Position numbers and translations under genes: made by a program. Below are positions 29,216 through 37,907 of a DNA stretch of 64,000 bases, one piece after another. This stretch comes from Leptospira soteropolitanensis (GTDB taxonomy: Bacteria; Spirochaetota; Leptospiria; Leptospirales; Leptospiraceae). Under the pieces are notes generated by a model. The model ran no database searches and had not been told where the DNA came from. It saw only the letters and a program-made list of their open reading frames with translations. The stretch lies in contig NZ_JAMQPN010000006.1 of assembly GCF_026151655.1 (NCBI RefSeq), forward strand, positions 186,001 to 250,000, written 5' to 3'. Position 1 is the first letter of the stretch; every line of letters starts with the position of its first letter.

Positions 29216-30424
29216 TCAGGCAACGATTCGCCCTTCTTTTGATTTATAATGTCCGAGCTTCTCTTCCAATCGCTTCCTACTTTTGATCGTAATTCGATTC
29301 GGTTCAATGACCAGGTTTGTGTCACTTAGGAATTCCTGGATGGTCTCCTGTTTTACTTTAATGATTCCACACATATTACAAAGTTCTTCCATTTGGATAT
29401 AAATCGTATGTGGGTTGGCTAAACTTTCATCCAGGTTTCGACCCAAACGAATGTCTTGGTCCCGGATCGAATTATATAAATAAGCATAAAGCCGGATGAC
29501 CGGAGTCTTCAATCGAAGGATTACCAAACGTTGGTGGGAAAACCAAATCCGTCGTGCAATACTTTCAAATATTTTTTGTAACAAGGAAGGACCCACCGAC
29601 TCAAATAAACTTTCAGAGGTGACACGAAGGATTTTACTTTTGGTTTCGGTGATGGCCGAGGCCATACGCGGAGCATTGTCAATAAGAGACATCTCTCCGA
29701 AAATTTCTCCCGGACCTAAAACATCGATTACATATTCAAAGCCGCGAACGATCCCGAATAGTTTGACATTCCCCTCTAACACAACGTAGATTTCGTTGTT
29801 CTTTTCACTTTCTACAAAAAGAATTTCTCCAGCGTCCAAGGAGGCCTGCATACTATCCCAGACAAAAGGTTTGTAATTGGATCCAATGGACCTAAGTAAA
29901 TCCGTAGCCTCTGCCACATTAGCCGTAGAATTGTTTTCCCTGGACCATTTTAGAAACGCTTGTAAAGAGTAAGCGGCTAAGTTTGGTTTTTGCCAAGTTA
30001 GATAAGTTCTTGCGTTTAAGACCAAACGTTCTGGGTGGTATTCGCGGTCTGCGGGTTTGTTGGCCTTAGATAGGTGTTTTTGTAAGGTTCGAAGCTCCCT
30101 AGAATAAAGACCTAATATCTTCATTGCAAGTTCCTTTCTCTCTTTTAAATAAGAACCCAAAAGTCGGATGGGAATTTGAACTAACTCCACATCAGTATCG
30201 GCAAACAAAGTCACCAAAAATCGATGTTCGGTGAGGGCAGAAACTAGACCGAAACTATCCCCTGCTTCGTAAAAAGAAAGCTCATGGTCAACGACAATAT
30301 GCTCCGAATCGACCGAAACCCGGCCTGATCTTACAATAAAAAAATTTCCTGTATTGACGGAATTCTGCACAACGATGGCAGCACCTTTCGAATAATTAAC
30401 AACTTTGATTTCTTCTGCAGACAC
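29216..30424 (-). CDS. Protein with two cyclic-nucleotide-binding domains
   Basis: In 402 residues there are two cNMP-binding beta-barrels. The first (about 8-105) has SKGAAIVVQNSVNTGNFFIVRSGRVSV and EAGDSFGLVSAL; the second (about 190-300) has DAGEILFVESEKNNEIYVVLEGNVKLFG and GPGEIFGEMSLIDNAPRMASA, which retains the FGE...(R) phosphate-binding cassette. A helical linker of about 80 residues separates them. The C-terminal 100 residues (from about 310) contain a helical region ending in KQETIQEFLSDTNLVIEPNRITI that may be a degenerate winged helix. Effector and target are unknown; no nucleotide cyclase lies nearby. Confidence 0.88.
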   Translation of the reverse strand: MSAEEIKVVNYSKGAAIVVQNSVNTGNFFIVRSGRVSVDSEHIVVDHELSFYEAGDSFGLVSALTEHRFLVTLFADTDVELVQIPIRLLGSYLKERKELAMKILGLYSRELRTLQKHLSKANKPADREYHPERLVLNARTYLTWQKPNLAAYSLQAFLKWSRENNSTANVAEATDLLRSIGSNYKPFVWDSMQASLDAGEILFVESEKNNEIYVVLEGNVKLFGIVRGFEYVIDVLGPGEIFGEMSLIDNAPRMASAITETKSKILRVTSESLFESVGPSLLQKIFESIARRIWFSHQRLVILRLKTPVIRLYAYLYNSIRDQDIRLGRNLDESLANPHTIYIQMEELCNMCGIIKVKQETIQEFLSDTNLVIEPNRITIKSRKRLEEKLGHYKSKEGRIVA

Positions 30425-30465
30425 TGAATCAAAAATATTTGTTTAGAAGGTAACCAGTCAAACAC

Positions 30466-31863
30466 TTAAATCTTTGATGTGATCTGCTCCCAAATCAAAT
30501 CGTACACTTTATTAGCAGAAATTTCTTTTCCGGGATAAGGTTTGTCCGAGGAAAATAATGCGTAAAATTCCTTTTTCTCATGATTTGCCCCGTGGGAACC
30601 TTTTACCAAATTTGCATCCAAAGGAATTACATCCATAAGGTAGCGAAAACCTAGTTTTTTTTGTAATATTTTTAGCCCTACTCGCATTTTAACTGCTGGC
30701 TTTTCGGGATCTAAAAACAGCTCACATGGATCATATCCAGGTTTTTTATGAATATCCACCAAACGAGCATAATCTGGCGCATTTTTATCATCTAACCAGT
30801 GATAGTAAGTAAACCATGAATCAGAATCTGCTACCAAAACAAGATCCCCAGAACGAACGTGATTTATATTGTATTTCTTTTGCGATTTTTTATCTAAAAC
30901 GAAGGAAATACCTGGAATGGTTTTTAAAATCCTTTCAACTTGCAATTGGATTTCGGGGTCTTTACAGTAGATATGACAGATTTGGTGATCCGCTACTGCA
31001 AAAGCCTTAGATGCACCAGGATCTAAAAGTTCATACCACCGCTCCTTCCGAACCGAAAGAAAACCATTTTCCCTTAGAATTCGATTGATGTGAATGGGGC
31101 GATGCACAGGAGTAATTCCATATTCAGAAAGCAAAATGATTTTTGTATTTCGTCTTTCGTAATATTCGATTAATTGTTTAAGGACAGTATCAATTTCCAA
31201 AAGTTCTTTTCGAATCTTTGGAAGATCGGGTCCCGATTTTTGCAAACAATAATCCAAATGCGGAAGGTAAACCAATGTGAGTGTAGGATTATATTTTTTA
31301 TCAACCAATATTGTTGCATCTGCAATCCATTGTGTAGATTTTATATTGGCATTTGGTCCCCAGAAATGAAAAAGAGGAAACTGGCCAAGTTCTTTTTGTA
31401 ATTCATCTCGTAGTTCAGGAGGATTAGAATAACAATCAGGTGCTTTTACCCCGTCTGCATGATACTGTGGCCTTGGTGTCACCGAATAATCAGCACTTGC
31501 GTACATATTGTACCACCAAAACATTTTGGAACAAGTAAAGTTTGGATCTACCTTCTTAGCCCTTTCCCAAATTTTTTCACTCTCTACAAGATGATTGGAT
31601 TGTTTCCAAAATTTAATTTCAGAGTCTTTATGATCATACCAACCATTACCGACAATTCCATGTTGGTTCGGCCATTTTCCAGTAAGATAAGTGGATTGCA
31701 CACTGGTAGTCACAGAAGGAATCATAGGTTTAATCAATAAGGTATTTCTTTTTTCCAAAAACTGTTTTAAAAAAGGTGTGAACTCACAAACCAAATAAGA
31801 ACTAAGTCCTACAACATCTATCACTACTGTTTTTTGAAATGAAATTGTTTTTGTTTTTTTCAT
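30466..31863 (-). CDS. eboF: EboF: alkaline-phosphatase-superfamily phosphodiesterase of the ebo cluster
   Basis: The 465-residue protein is a type I phosphodiesterase/nucleotide pyrophosphatase-like enzyme: VVIDVVGLSSYLV carries the metal Asp, PSVTTSVQSTYLTGKWPNQHGIVGNGWYD carries the Thr nucleophile, and LSEYG and GSHGANHE provide further metal ligands. Such enzymes cleave phosphodiester bonds; the substrate in ebo clusters is unknown. It is the last gene of a six-gene minus-strand operon and overlaps eboE by 4 bases (ATGA). The assignment to EboF rests on gene order and family; the name is more certain than the role. Confidence 0.88.
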   Translation of the reverse strand: MKKTKTISFQKTVVIDVVGLSSYLVCEFTPFLKQFLEKRNTLLIKPMIPSVTTSVQSTYLTGKWPNQHGIVGNGWYDHKDSEIKFWKQSNHLVESEKIWERAKKVDPNFTCSKMFWWYNMYASADYSVTPRPQYHADGVKAPDCYSNPPELRDELQKELGQFPLFHFWGPNANIKSTQWIADATILVDKKYNPTLTLVYLPHLDYCLQKSGPDLPKIRKELLEIDTVLKQLIEYYERRNTKIILLSEYGITPVHRPIHINRILRENGFLSVRKERWYELLDPGASKAFAVADHQICHIYCKDPEIQLQVERILKTIPGISFVLDKKSQKKYNINHVRSGDLVLVADSDSWFTYYHWLDDKNAPDYARLVDIHKKPGYDPCELFLDPEKPAVKMRVGLKILQKKLGFRYLMDVIPLDANLVKGSHGANHEKKEFYALFSSDKPYPGKEISANKVYDLIWEQITSKI

Positions 31864-33083
31864 TCGACAACCTTCAGATTTGTTTCACTTTCTAAAATTG
31901 ATTTCACCCATTGTAATTCACGGATAATAGATGTTACTATCGGAGTCTGTAATTCTTTTGGCAGTACTCCCCATGTATATGTTTCCACTTCCAAAGAATT
32001 GGTTAAAAAAAAATCTTTTTGTAAATTCAATATTTCAATCAATTCACTTTGGGTTGAAGATAACATTCCAAATGAATCTAAAAATACAGGAACATGAAAA
32101 TGGATTCTCCATTCTTCAAATGGCCTAGCACCTCTCAGTAATGCATAAGGCAAATCAGAAAAAGAAACTAATTGCCCATCTTCTGATTGAATAATTACTT
32201 GGTGCAAATATGTCGGTTCGTCAAAACTAGAAAGCAAATCCAAGGTAGGTTTAGGATCTTTGGAAAACTTTGCTTTTAAAGCAGAACTGATTTGAATTCT
32301 GCCAATTTGAATCAAATTTTCTTTCAAAAGCCAAACAATAGTTTTGTTTTTTTCAAAACTTACTGCGGAATGACAAACATCGAGACAAATTCGGATATGA
32401 TTCTTAACTTTTCCTTCGGTAGCTTCCTTTGTGAATCCCCATTTAGATTGGATTTCAGGAAGAGCCGTTGGGAGAAGTACATCCAAATACCACTGAATCC
32501 AAAGTTCTACATTCCCTAAAATACCATCTGGCTCAGGTTCCATATCTAAATGCAAAACTTGCCCGGTATCCATTTGGACCTGAATCAAATGATGAAGAAT
32601 TTTAATTATATTTTGAGTGGAAGCTCTTACTCTTTGTTTTCTTTCGAAATCTGTTATGTCAAAAAACTGATACGAAATTGGTGGAGTAGAAACGCCTCCC
32701 TCTAATTCTTTCGGTAATAATTGCGATAAAATGGAAAACAAACGAAGAGTATAATCCAATCTTTCGTTTGTGGTCCAATCGGGTTTATATACATTCTCCT
32801 TAACGGTTGTTTTATGGAAATTTCCATAAGGAAAACCGTTAATTAAAAAAACATAAAATCCTTCGTTTTTTAACCAAGTTTGAAATTCATAAATGTTACT
32901 CGGTTTTATAAGTTCCAAGGATGCCTCATTACCCAATCTGAGGCCAATACCCATTGGTGCATTAGGAGATAAATTTTTACGAACGAGTGGAAGATTCTCT
33001 TTAAGTTGCAAAAAATGTTCAGACCAAGATTCCCCTGGATGAATATTAGAACAATATGTTAGATGTCCGTATTTAGTTCTCAT
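31860..33083 (-). CDS. eboE: EboE: TIM-barrel metabolite-traffic protein
   Basis: A 407-residue protein of the sugar-phosphate isomerase/epimerase-like TIM-barrel type. YCSNIHPGESWSEHFLQLKENLPLVR at the N-terminus is the recognisable EboE signature, with LDMEPEPDG and CLDVCHSAVSFE as likely metal-site segments. The family is annotated as metabolite traffic protein EboE; catalysis has not been shown to my knowledge. Its start overlaps the eboD stop by 4 bases, and its stop overlaps the eboF start by 4, so translational coupling is expected. Confidence 0.9.
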   Translation of the reverse strand: MRTKYGHLTYCSNIHPGESWSEHFLQLKENLPLVRKNLSPNAPMGIGLRLGNEASLELIKPSNIYEFQTWLKNEGFYVFLINGFPYGNFHKTTVKENVYKPDWTTNERLDYTLRLFSILSQLLPKELEGGVSTPPISYQFFDITDFERKQRVRASTQNIIKILHHLIQVQMDTGQVLHLDMEPEPDGILGNVELWIQWYLDVLLPTALPEIQSKWGFTKEATEGKVKNHIRICLDVCHSAVSFEKNKTIVWLLKENLIQIGRIQISSALKAKFSKDPKPTLDLLSSFDEPTYLHQVIIQSEDGQLVSFSDLPYALLRGARPFEEWRIHFHVPVFLDSFGMLSSTQSELIEILNLQKDFFLTNSLEVETYTWGVLPKELQTPIVTSIIRELQWVKSILESETNLKVVE

Positions 33084-34243
33084 ATATAGTTTTCTAAAAA
33101 ATTTACTGAGGCATCTAATGTTTTCAAATCCATTTCATGCACCTCAAGGGTTTTTCCAATTTCAGCTAACAATACAATTGTGAGTTTCCCCCCCAGATGT
33201 TCTCTAAATTCTTCTAAACCCGAATATAAATTCCCTTTATCACCTTCCGATAATTGCGGATGATAGATCAAAAATCCAAGTGTTTTCAATAAAGAAAGAA
33301 TACGTATACAATCGTCTAACGACAAAAATTGTTTTTGATAAGAGTAAACTGTATCCAGAGCCATACCAATCGCCACGGCCTCACCATGCCTTAATGAAAA
33401 CTGACTAAGGTATTCTAATTTATGCGCAGACCAATGTCCAAAATCCAAAGGACGAGAAGATCCAAACTCAAATGGGTCTCCACTTGCAATATGATCCATA
33501 TGAAGTTTAGCACAACGATGGATCAGATAAGCCATTTTATCTAAATTACGATTTTGTAATTCAATAGCATTCACCTCAATCCAATGAAAAAAATCCTTAT
33601 CCTTAATGAGTGCCACTTTGATGGCCTCAGCCATGCCAGAACGCCAATCTCGATCATCCAAAGTTTCTAAAAATTGAAGATCATTAAAAACAGCAACCGG
33701 AGGTGCAAAGGTTCCGAGGAAATTTTTTTTACCTTGGTGGTTGATACTATTTTTCACCCCTACACCAGAATCGTTTTGTGAAAGCACAGTCGTCGGGATA
33801 CGAATCAAACGAATTCCACGGTGGGACACTGCCGCAACGTATCCAACCAAATCGAGAAGTGCTCCTCCTCCAATGGCAAGGATATATGAATGTCTATCAA
33901 CTCCACAAGCATCAACAGCATTCACTAATGATTCCCAAAGTTGTTGGTTATTTTTACAATCTTCCCCACCAGAGATAGGAAGTATATCTCCTGTTAGTCG
34001 GACAATGGTTTTAAAATTTTGAAAATAACTTTTAATTTCTGAAACCAAATTCGGAAAATAATGGATCAGTCTTTCATCAAGCACCACCAGGGCTTTTTTG
34101 ACAAGATCCGATTTGTAATCAGAAATAAAAAAATCTTTTAAAACTGGATTGTCTTTTTTAAAGATCCCTTTGGTAAATTGAACCGTATATCTATAAGTAA
34201 TTTGAAATTCTGAAGAAAGAGGTGAAAGCGAATTTTCTATCAT
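33080..34243 (-). CDS. eboD: EboD: 3-dehydroquinate synthase-like enzyme
   Basis: From ATG 34243 the protein has 387 residues and is a dehydroquinate synthase-like (iron-alcohol-dehydrogenase fold) enzyme. Signatures are AIGGGALLDLVGYVAAVSHRG (NAD site), IPTTVLSQNDSGVGVK, RSGMAEAIKVALIKD and the metal ligands in HGEAVAIGM and DFGHWSAHKLE. In ebo clusters this gene is thought to make a cyclic intermediate distinct from the shikimate pathway. An upstream ATG at 34303 would overlap eboC by 52 bases; 34243 gives the protein start normal for the family and lies 8 bases after the eboC stop. Confidence 0.9.
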   Translation of the reverse strand: MIENSLSPLSSEFQITYRYTVQFTKGIFKKDNPVLKDFFISDYKSDLVKKALVVLDERLIHYFPNLVSEIKSYFQNFKTIVRLTGDILPISGGEDCKNNQQLWESLVNAVDACGVDRHSYILAIGGGALLDLVGYVAAVSHRGIRLIRIPTTVLSQNDSGVGVKNSINHQGKKNFLGTFAPPVAVFNDLQFLETLDDRDWRSGMAEAIKVALIKDKDFFHWIEVNAIELQNRNLDKMAYLIHRCAKLHMDHIASGDPFEFGSSRPLDFGHWSAHKLEYLSQFSLRHGEAVAIGMALDTVYSYQKQFLSLDDCIRILSLLKTLGFLIYHPQLSEGDKGNLYSGLEEFREHLGGKLTIVLLAEIGKTLEVHEMDLKTLDASVNFLENYI

Positions 34244-34251
34244 AATTTTTT

Positions 34252-35118
34252 TTAGGTAACAGAAAATGTTTTTGCTAAAACGAGTGAAAGTGGTAATAAA
34301 CAAAATATCACAATGGCTACCGATATAAACCCGAAACTCGCTGCAAAAGAAGCATTCAAAAGAATGAGGGTAATCACACCCATTTTGACTGCCTTACCAA
34401 TCATGGGCCCAATGGGATTTCGGTAAGCGCGAAGTAGTGGCGGAAATACCATCGTTATGTGTAAAACAACAAAAGGTGAACTCTTCATCAAATGTCCAAG
34501 TTGGAAGGACAAAATGGAAATACAAAGAAATACGATAAGGTATAAAACTCCAGCAAATAACAAAGGAAGCTTTTTTCCACCGTGGACTTCCCCTCGACTC
34601 ACCATTGTGATGGCTATGATATAAAAAATAGGAAGTAAGGAAAGGGCAATTTCGAATGTTTTGATTTCTGACACCAAACTCATTCCTAAAATCAAATTTC
34701 CACCGCGACACATTCCCATCACAACTGGGCCAAATACAGAATGGTGCTTCGCAAAACGATTGTAAGTTAGAACAAGAACAATAATACCTAAAGCAATCCA
34801 TCCACTTTGCATTTGGTAAAAAAAAGCAAAACCTAGGCCCACCACTAAAAGCAAACTACCGAAAACCAAAGCAGATATTTTTTTAACCTTTCCGCTTGGA
34901 ATCGGACGTTCTGGTCTTTCTTTTGTATCAATCTCTATATCGAAATAATCATTTAAAACTACACCTCCACCATATAAACCTATGGTGGAAAGTAATAAGA
35001 AAATGGGAGAATGGTCTCTCCAGACAAATCCAACGATAGCCATACCAGCAAGTATATCAGCTACTGCTGTTACTACATTTGCTGGTCGAAATAGTGTAAG
35101 GTAAGCTTTTAAATTCAT
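34252..35118 (-). CDS. eboC: EboC: UbiA-family prenyltransferase-like membrane protein
   Basis: A 288-residue protein with about eight membrane helices. The first Asp-rich motif of UbiA enzymes, VVLNDYFDIEIDTKERPERPIPSG, is present near residue 55 and binds the prenyl diphosphate magnesium ions. The usual second motif (YTxxKDxxGD) is replaced by TMVSRGEVHGGKK, the form seen in EboC to my knowledge. The acceptor substrate is not known. The gene directly abuts eboB (1 base or less) and precedes eboD. Confidence 0.9.
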   Translation of the reverse strand: MNLKAYLTLFRPANVVTAVADILAGMAIVGFVWRDHSPIFLLLSTIGLYGGGVVLNDYFDIEIDTKERPERPIPSGKVKKISALVFGSLLLVVGLGFAFFYQMQSGWIALGIIVLVLTYNRFAKHHSVFGPVVMGMCRGGNLILGMSLVSEIKTFEIALSLLPIFYIIAITMVSRGEVHGGKKLPLLFAGVLYLIVFLCISILSFQLGHLMKSSPFVVLHITMVFPPLLRAYRNPIGPMIGKAVKMGVITLILLNASFAASFGFISVAIVIFCLLPLSLVLAKTFSVT

Positions 35119-36147
35119 TTATTGGATGAAGAGAGAATTTTTATCTAATACTGGTTGTTGGCCACCACGAAGGATGGAGTTACCATGAAACTTAGCATTC
35201 GGATCAAGTTGGAAGTCCGATTCAAAATCAGTTACATCAATCTGACCACTTTTTGCAAATGCATCAATAGCATTTTGGTAAGTAACCATACGAATCACCT
35301 CAAGTGGGATACCTTTTTGTTTCATTAGCGCAGCAGTCTTCGGAATGGCAAGAGGATCCGAAATGCCCCAGTCCGCACTTGAATTGATCATAATTCTTTC
35401 TTGTCCGTATTTTTCAACGACAGCAACCATCCTCTCATTCCCCATTTTGGTAAAAGGATAAATGGTAAAGGCTGCCCAAAATCCTTGGTCTAACACTGAT
35501 TTAACGGTTTCTTCGTTGTTATGATCAACGACAACCCAAGATGGATCCAGTCCATGTTCTATAGCAATCGACATACTCCTTTCTGTTCCTCTTTTTTTAT
35601 CTCGATGAGGAGTATGTATCTGGACAGGCAATTTTGCTTTTTTAGCTAGTTCTAACTGTAAACGATAGTATTTTTCTTCCAATGGAGTTTGGTCATCAAA
35701 TCCAATTTCGCCAATCCCAACAACACCTTCCTTATAAGCAAATAAAGGTAAAATTTCCATTACTTCTTCCGCAAGACGCTCGTTATTTGCTTCTCTTGAG
35801 TTTAGACCCATCGTACAATAATGTTTAATACCAAATTGAGAAGATCGAAATCTTTCCCAACCAACAAGACTACTATAATAATCTTTAAAACTGGAAAGTC
35901 CGGTCCTTGGCTGCCCTACCCAAAATGCCGGTTCAATGATGGCAACAATTCCTGCTTTTGCCATCATTTGGTAATCGTCAGTGGTTCTCGATACCATATG
36001 AATATGGGGATCGAAAAATCGCATTCCTTGGATTAGATTTTTGTAATCATTCCATAACATTTCTGTATGTGTTGGATGCTCAATAGAAGAGGATATAGAT
36101 TCAAAGTGAGAAGGATTCTTGGATGTTTCTTTATGATTTTGGCACAT
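35119..36147 (-). CDS. eboB: EboB: TatD-like metal-dependent hydrolase
   Basis: The 342-residue amidohydrolase-superfamily TIM barrel carries the metal ligands HIH in MRFFDPHIHM, Glu in GIGEIGFDDQ, His in VQIHTPHRDKKRG, His in VVDHNNEE and Asp in SSADWGISDP. The TatD family contains nucleases and other hydrolases; this member belongs to the EboB branch of unknown substrate. The start overlaps the eboA stop by 17 bases. An internal YQNAIDAFAKSGQIDV near the C-terminus resembles the TatD C-terminal helix. Confidence 0.9.
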   Translation of the reverse strand: MCQNHKETSKNPSHFESISSSIEHPTHTEMLWNDYKNLIQGMRFFDPHIHMVSRTTDDYQMMAKAGIVAIIEPAFWVGQPRTGLSSFKDYYSSLVGWERFRSSQFGIKHYCTMGLNSREANNERLAEEVMEILPLFAYKEGVVGIGEIGFDDQTPLEEKYYRLQLELAKKAKLPVQIHTPHRDKKRGTERSMSIAIEHGLDPSWVVVDHNNEETVKSVLDQGFWAAFTIYPFTKMGNERMVAVVEKYGQERIMINSSADWGISDPLAIPKTAALMKQKGIPLEVIRMVTYQNAIDAFAKSGQIDVTDFESDFQLDPNAKFHGNSILRGGQQPVLDKNSLFIQ

Positions 36148-37009
36148 AAAAATTTGATTCAGGGATGGGTTCTATATTAGACCAATCCAACTCTCCATTT
36201 TTTATAGATAATTCTAGATCTGGATATTTAGATAATAAGTTATGGACATAGGGATTTTTGGACTCAAAACATACAAGAGCTGCTGTTTCTCTCTCTTCTT
36301 TCCTTTCAGAATCCAAAAGGTCCAGTAACTTAGGACCAGTGGTTTCATCAGCAAAAGGAGCAACAAGTCGCCAAATTTTTAAAGGGACTTTTCTCCCAGC
36401 CGCAGAACGTTCGCTAATAAAATCAAAAATTGCAAGTGCCAAGTCTTTGTTTTTTCGCCGATCAATTCCGTAAATCCAATCGATAGGTTTTCCATTAAAG
36501 ATCGTTTTTAGTACCAATTGGTTCCAGGCAAGTTCGGAAAAATAGAGCTCTGGATAAGGATTCGATAAGGCAATGGAATCGAAGACAAATCCCATGTTAG
36601 AACGCACTGCATCTGTAGCTCTAGGTAACCATTCCCAGGGATACGGAAGTAGAGGTAATGCTGAATATAAAGCAACTAACTCATTTAATTCGGCGGTATC
36701 AAACAATGTTTCAATATTTTTAACAAACTTCTCCTTTGGCTCCGAAGATAAATGCAAAAGAAACCAAACCCTTGCTAAGCGAACCAAATTCCATCCGTTC
36801 ACCTGGAATCCACTACAATCAGGAACCAAACTCCCTTTAGATTTAGAATCGTATGAGATTATTTTTTTTGATAAATACCTAGGAGCAGCCACGAATGCTG
36901 TCATCAAATCCAAAACATCGGATTGGGACTGTTTTTCTAACCATTCACGTTCTTTCTCTGTGGTTTGTTCAAAAAGGAATTGAGTCAAATTTGCTGGAAT
37001 ATCTGCCAT
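36131..37009 (-). CDS. eboA: EboA domain protein, first gene of the ebo cluster
   Basis: The 292-residue protein shows the EboA family core, SNMGFVFDSIALSNPYPELYFSELAWNQLVLKTIF, followed by a helical repeat-like segment with DFISERSAAGRKVPLKIWRLVAPF. EboA has no assigned biochemical function; it is the hallmark protein of ebo operons found in cyanobacteria, Bacteroidetes and eustigmatophyte plastids. No membrane span is obvious. It is the promoter-proximal gene of a six-gene unit running minus from 37.0 to 30.5 kb. A divergent DUF1415 gene shares its upstream region. Confidence 0.92.
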   Translation of the reverse strand: MADIPANLTQFLFEQTTEKEREWLEKQSQSDVLDLMTAFVAAPRYLSKKIISYDSKSKGSLVPDCSGFQVNGWNLVRLARVWFLLHLSSEPKEKFVKNIETLFDTAELNELVALYSALPLLPYPWEWLPRATDAVRSNMGFVFDSIALSNPYPELYFSELAWNQLVLKTIFNGKPIDWIYGIDRRKNKDLALAIFDFISERSAAGRKVPLKIWRLVAPFADETTGPKLLDLLDSERKEERETAALVCFESKNPYVHNLLSKYPDLELSIKNGELDWSNIEPIPESNFYVPKS

Positions 37010-37106
37010 AAAGAACTAATATTTGAAAACTTCTGATCAATCCATCACTCCGTAAATCAATTATTCCTTTCCAAACTCACATTCTATCAATATGGACATT
37101 TTTTAA

Positions 37107-37133
37107 GATATTTTTTTAAAAAATAAAAATATC
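37107..37133. promoter_or_regulatory. AT-rich inverted repeat in the eboA/DUF1415 divergent region
   Basis: GATATTTTT and AAAAATATC, 9 bases each with a 9-base spacer, lie about 100 bases upstream of eboA and about 85 bases before the DUF1415 gene. It could be a regulator site or part of the promoters; sequence alone does not decide. Confidence 0.35.
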
Positions 37134-37218
37134 ATTCCACAACTTAGATTACTTTTGTTTCTATTTTATAAATATTGGTAATTCCAGAAAATAAAAAACC
37201 AAAACGGAAATTCTAGTG

Positions 37219-37776
37219 ATGAATCAAAAAAGTCCCATACAGAACCAAAATGAAATTTTGGACAAAACCAAAAATTGGATTTTGAAATCAGTGATTGGAC
37301 TTAACCTTTGCCCCTTCGCAAAACTTCCATTCCAATCGAATAGAATTCGTTATGTGATTTGTGATTCTCCCACAAAAAAGGAATTACTATTGCATCTCCG
37401 ATCAGAACTAAAATTCTTAAGCGAAGTCGATCCACTCTTAACCGAAACGACACTTATCATCCATCCTAATGTTTTGGCAGATTTTTTAGATCAAAATGAT
37501 TTTTTGGACGAGGCCGATCTTCTTTTAAATCAATTAGATTTAGATGGGGTCATTCAGATTGCCAACTTTCACCCGCAATTTCAGTTTGCAGACAAAACAG
37601 TAAACGACATAACTAATTACGTAGGAAGATCACCTTACCCAACTTTACATCTGTTACGTGAAGAAAATATTAGCCAAATTGTCGACTCTCATCCAAATAT
37701 TGAAAGTATCTACAAAAACAACAGAACAACATTCACTAAATTAGGTCATGATGGATGGATAAAGTTATGGCTATAA
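37219..37776 (+). CDS. DUF1415 domain protein
   Basis: The 185-residue protein matches the DUF1415 family: WILKSVIGLNLCPFAKLPFQSNRIRYVIC near the N-terminus, TLIIHPN, QIANFHPQFQFA, and the conserved YVGRSPYPTLHLLREENI. The single Cys in LNLCPFA is a family constant and might be functional, but no role has been established. No signal peptide, so cytoplasmic. ATG 37219 is preferred to the GTG one codon earlier. It is divergent from eboA; membership in the ebo pathway is possible but not shown. Confidence 0.85.
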   Translation: MNQKSPIQNQNEILDKTKNWILKSVIGLNLCPFAKLPFQSNRIRYVICDSPTKKELLLHLRSELKFLSEVDPLLTETTLIIHPNVLADFLDQNDFLDEADLLLNQLDLDGVIQIANFHPQFQFADKTVNDITNYVGRSPYPTLHLLREENISQIVDSHPNIESIYKNNRTTFTKLGHDGWIKLWL

Positions 37777-37795
37777 ATTATTTACAAAATTAGTG

Positions 37796-37823
37796 TTGAT
37801 TCATAGTCTCCCTTGATTAAAAT
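37796..37823 (+). promoter_or_regulatory. Possible promoter of the outer-membrane porin gene
   Basis: TTGATT (37796-37801), a 16-base spacer and TAAAAT (37818-37823) resemble a sigma-70 promoter. It lies 85 bases before the ATG at 37908. Confidence 0.35.
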
Positions 37824-37907
37824 GCTAGGACAGTTACGAACCATCAAATATAAAGTTTGAAAGTTAGAACAATCTGTATTCACTGACGAAAAAACAGGTG
37901 GTGGACC

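Noticed and set aside
34243..34303. Upstream ATG for eboD
   Set aside because: It would overlap eboC by 52 bases and add a tail not seen in the family.
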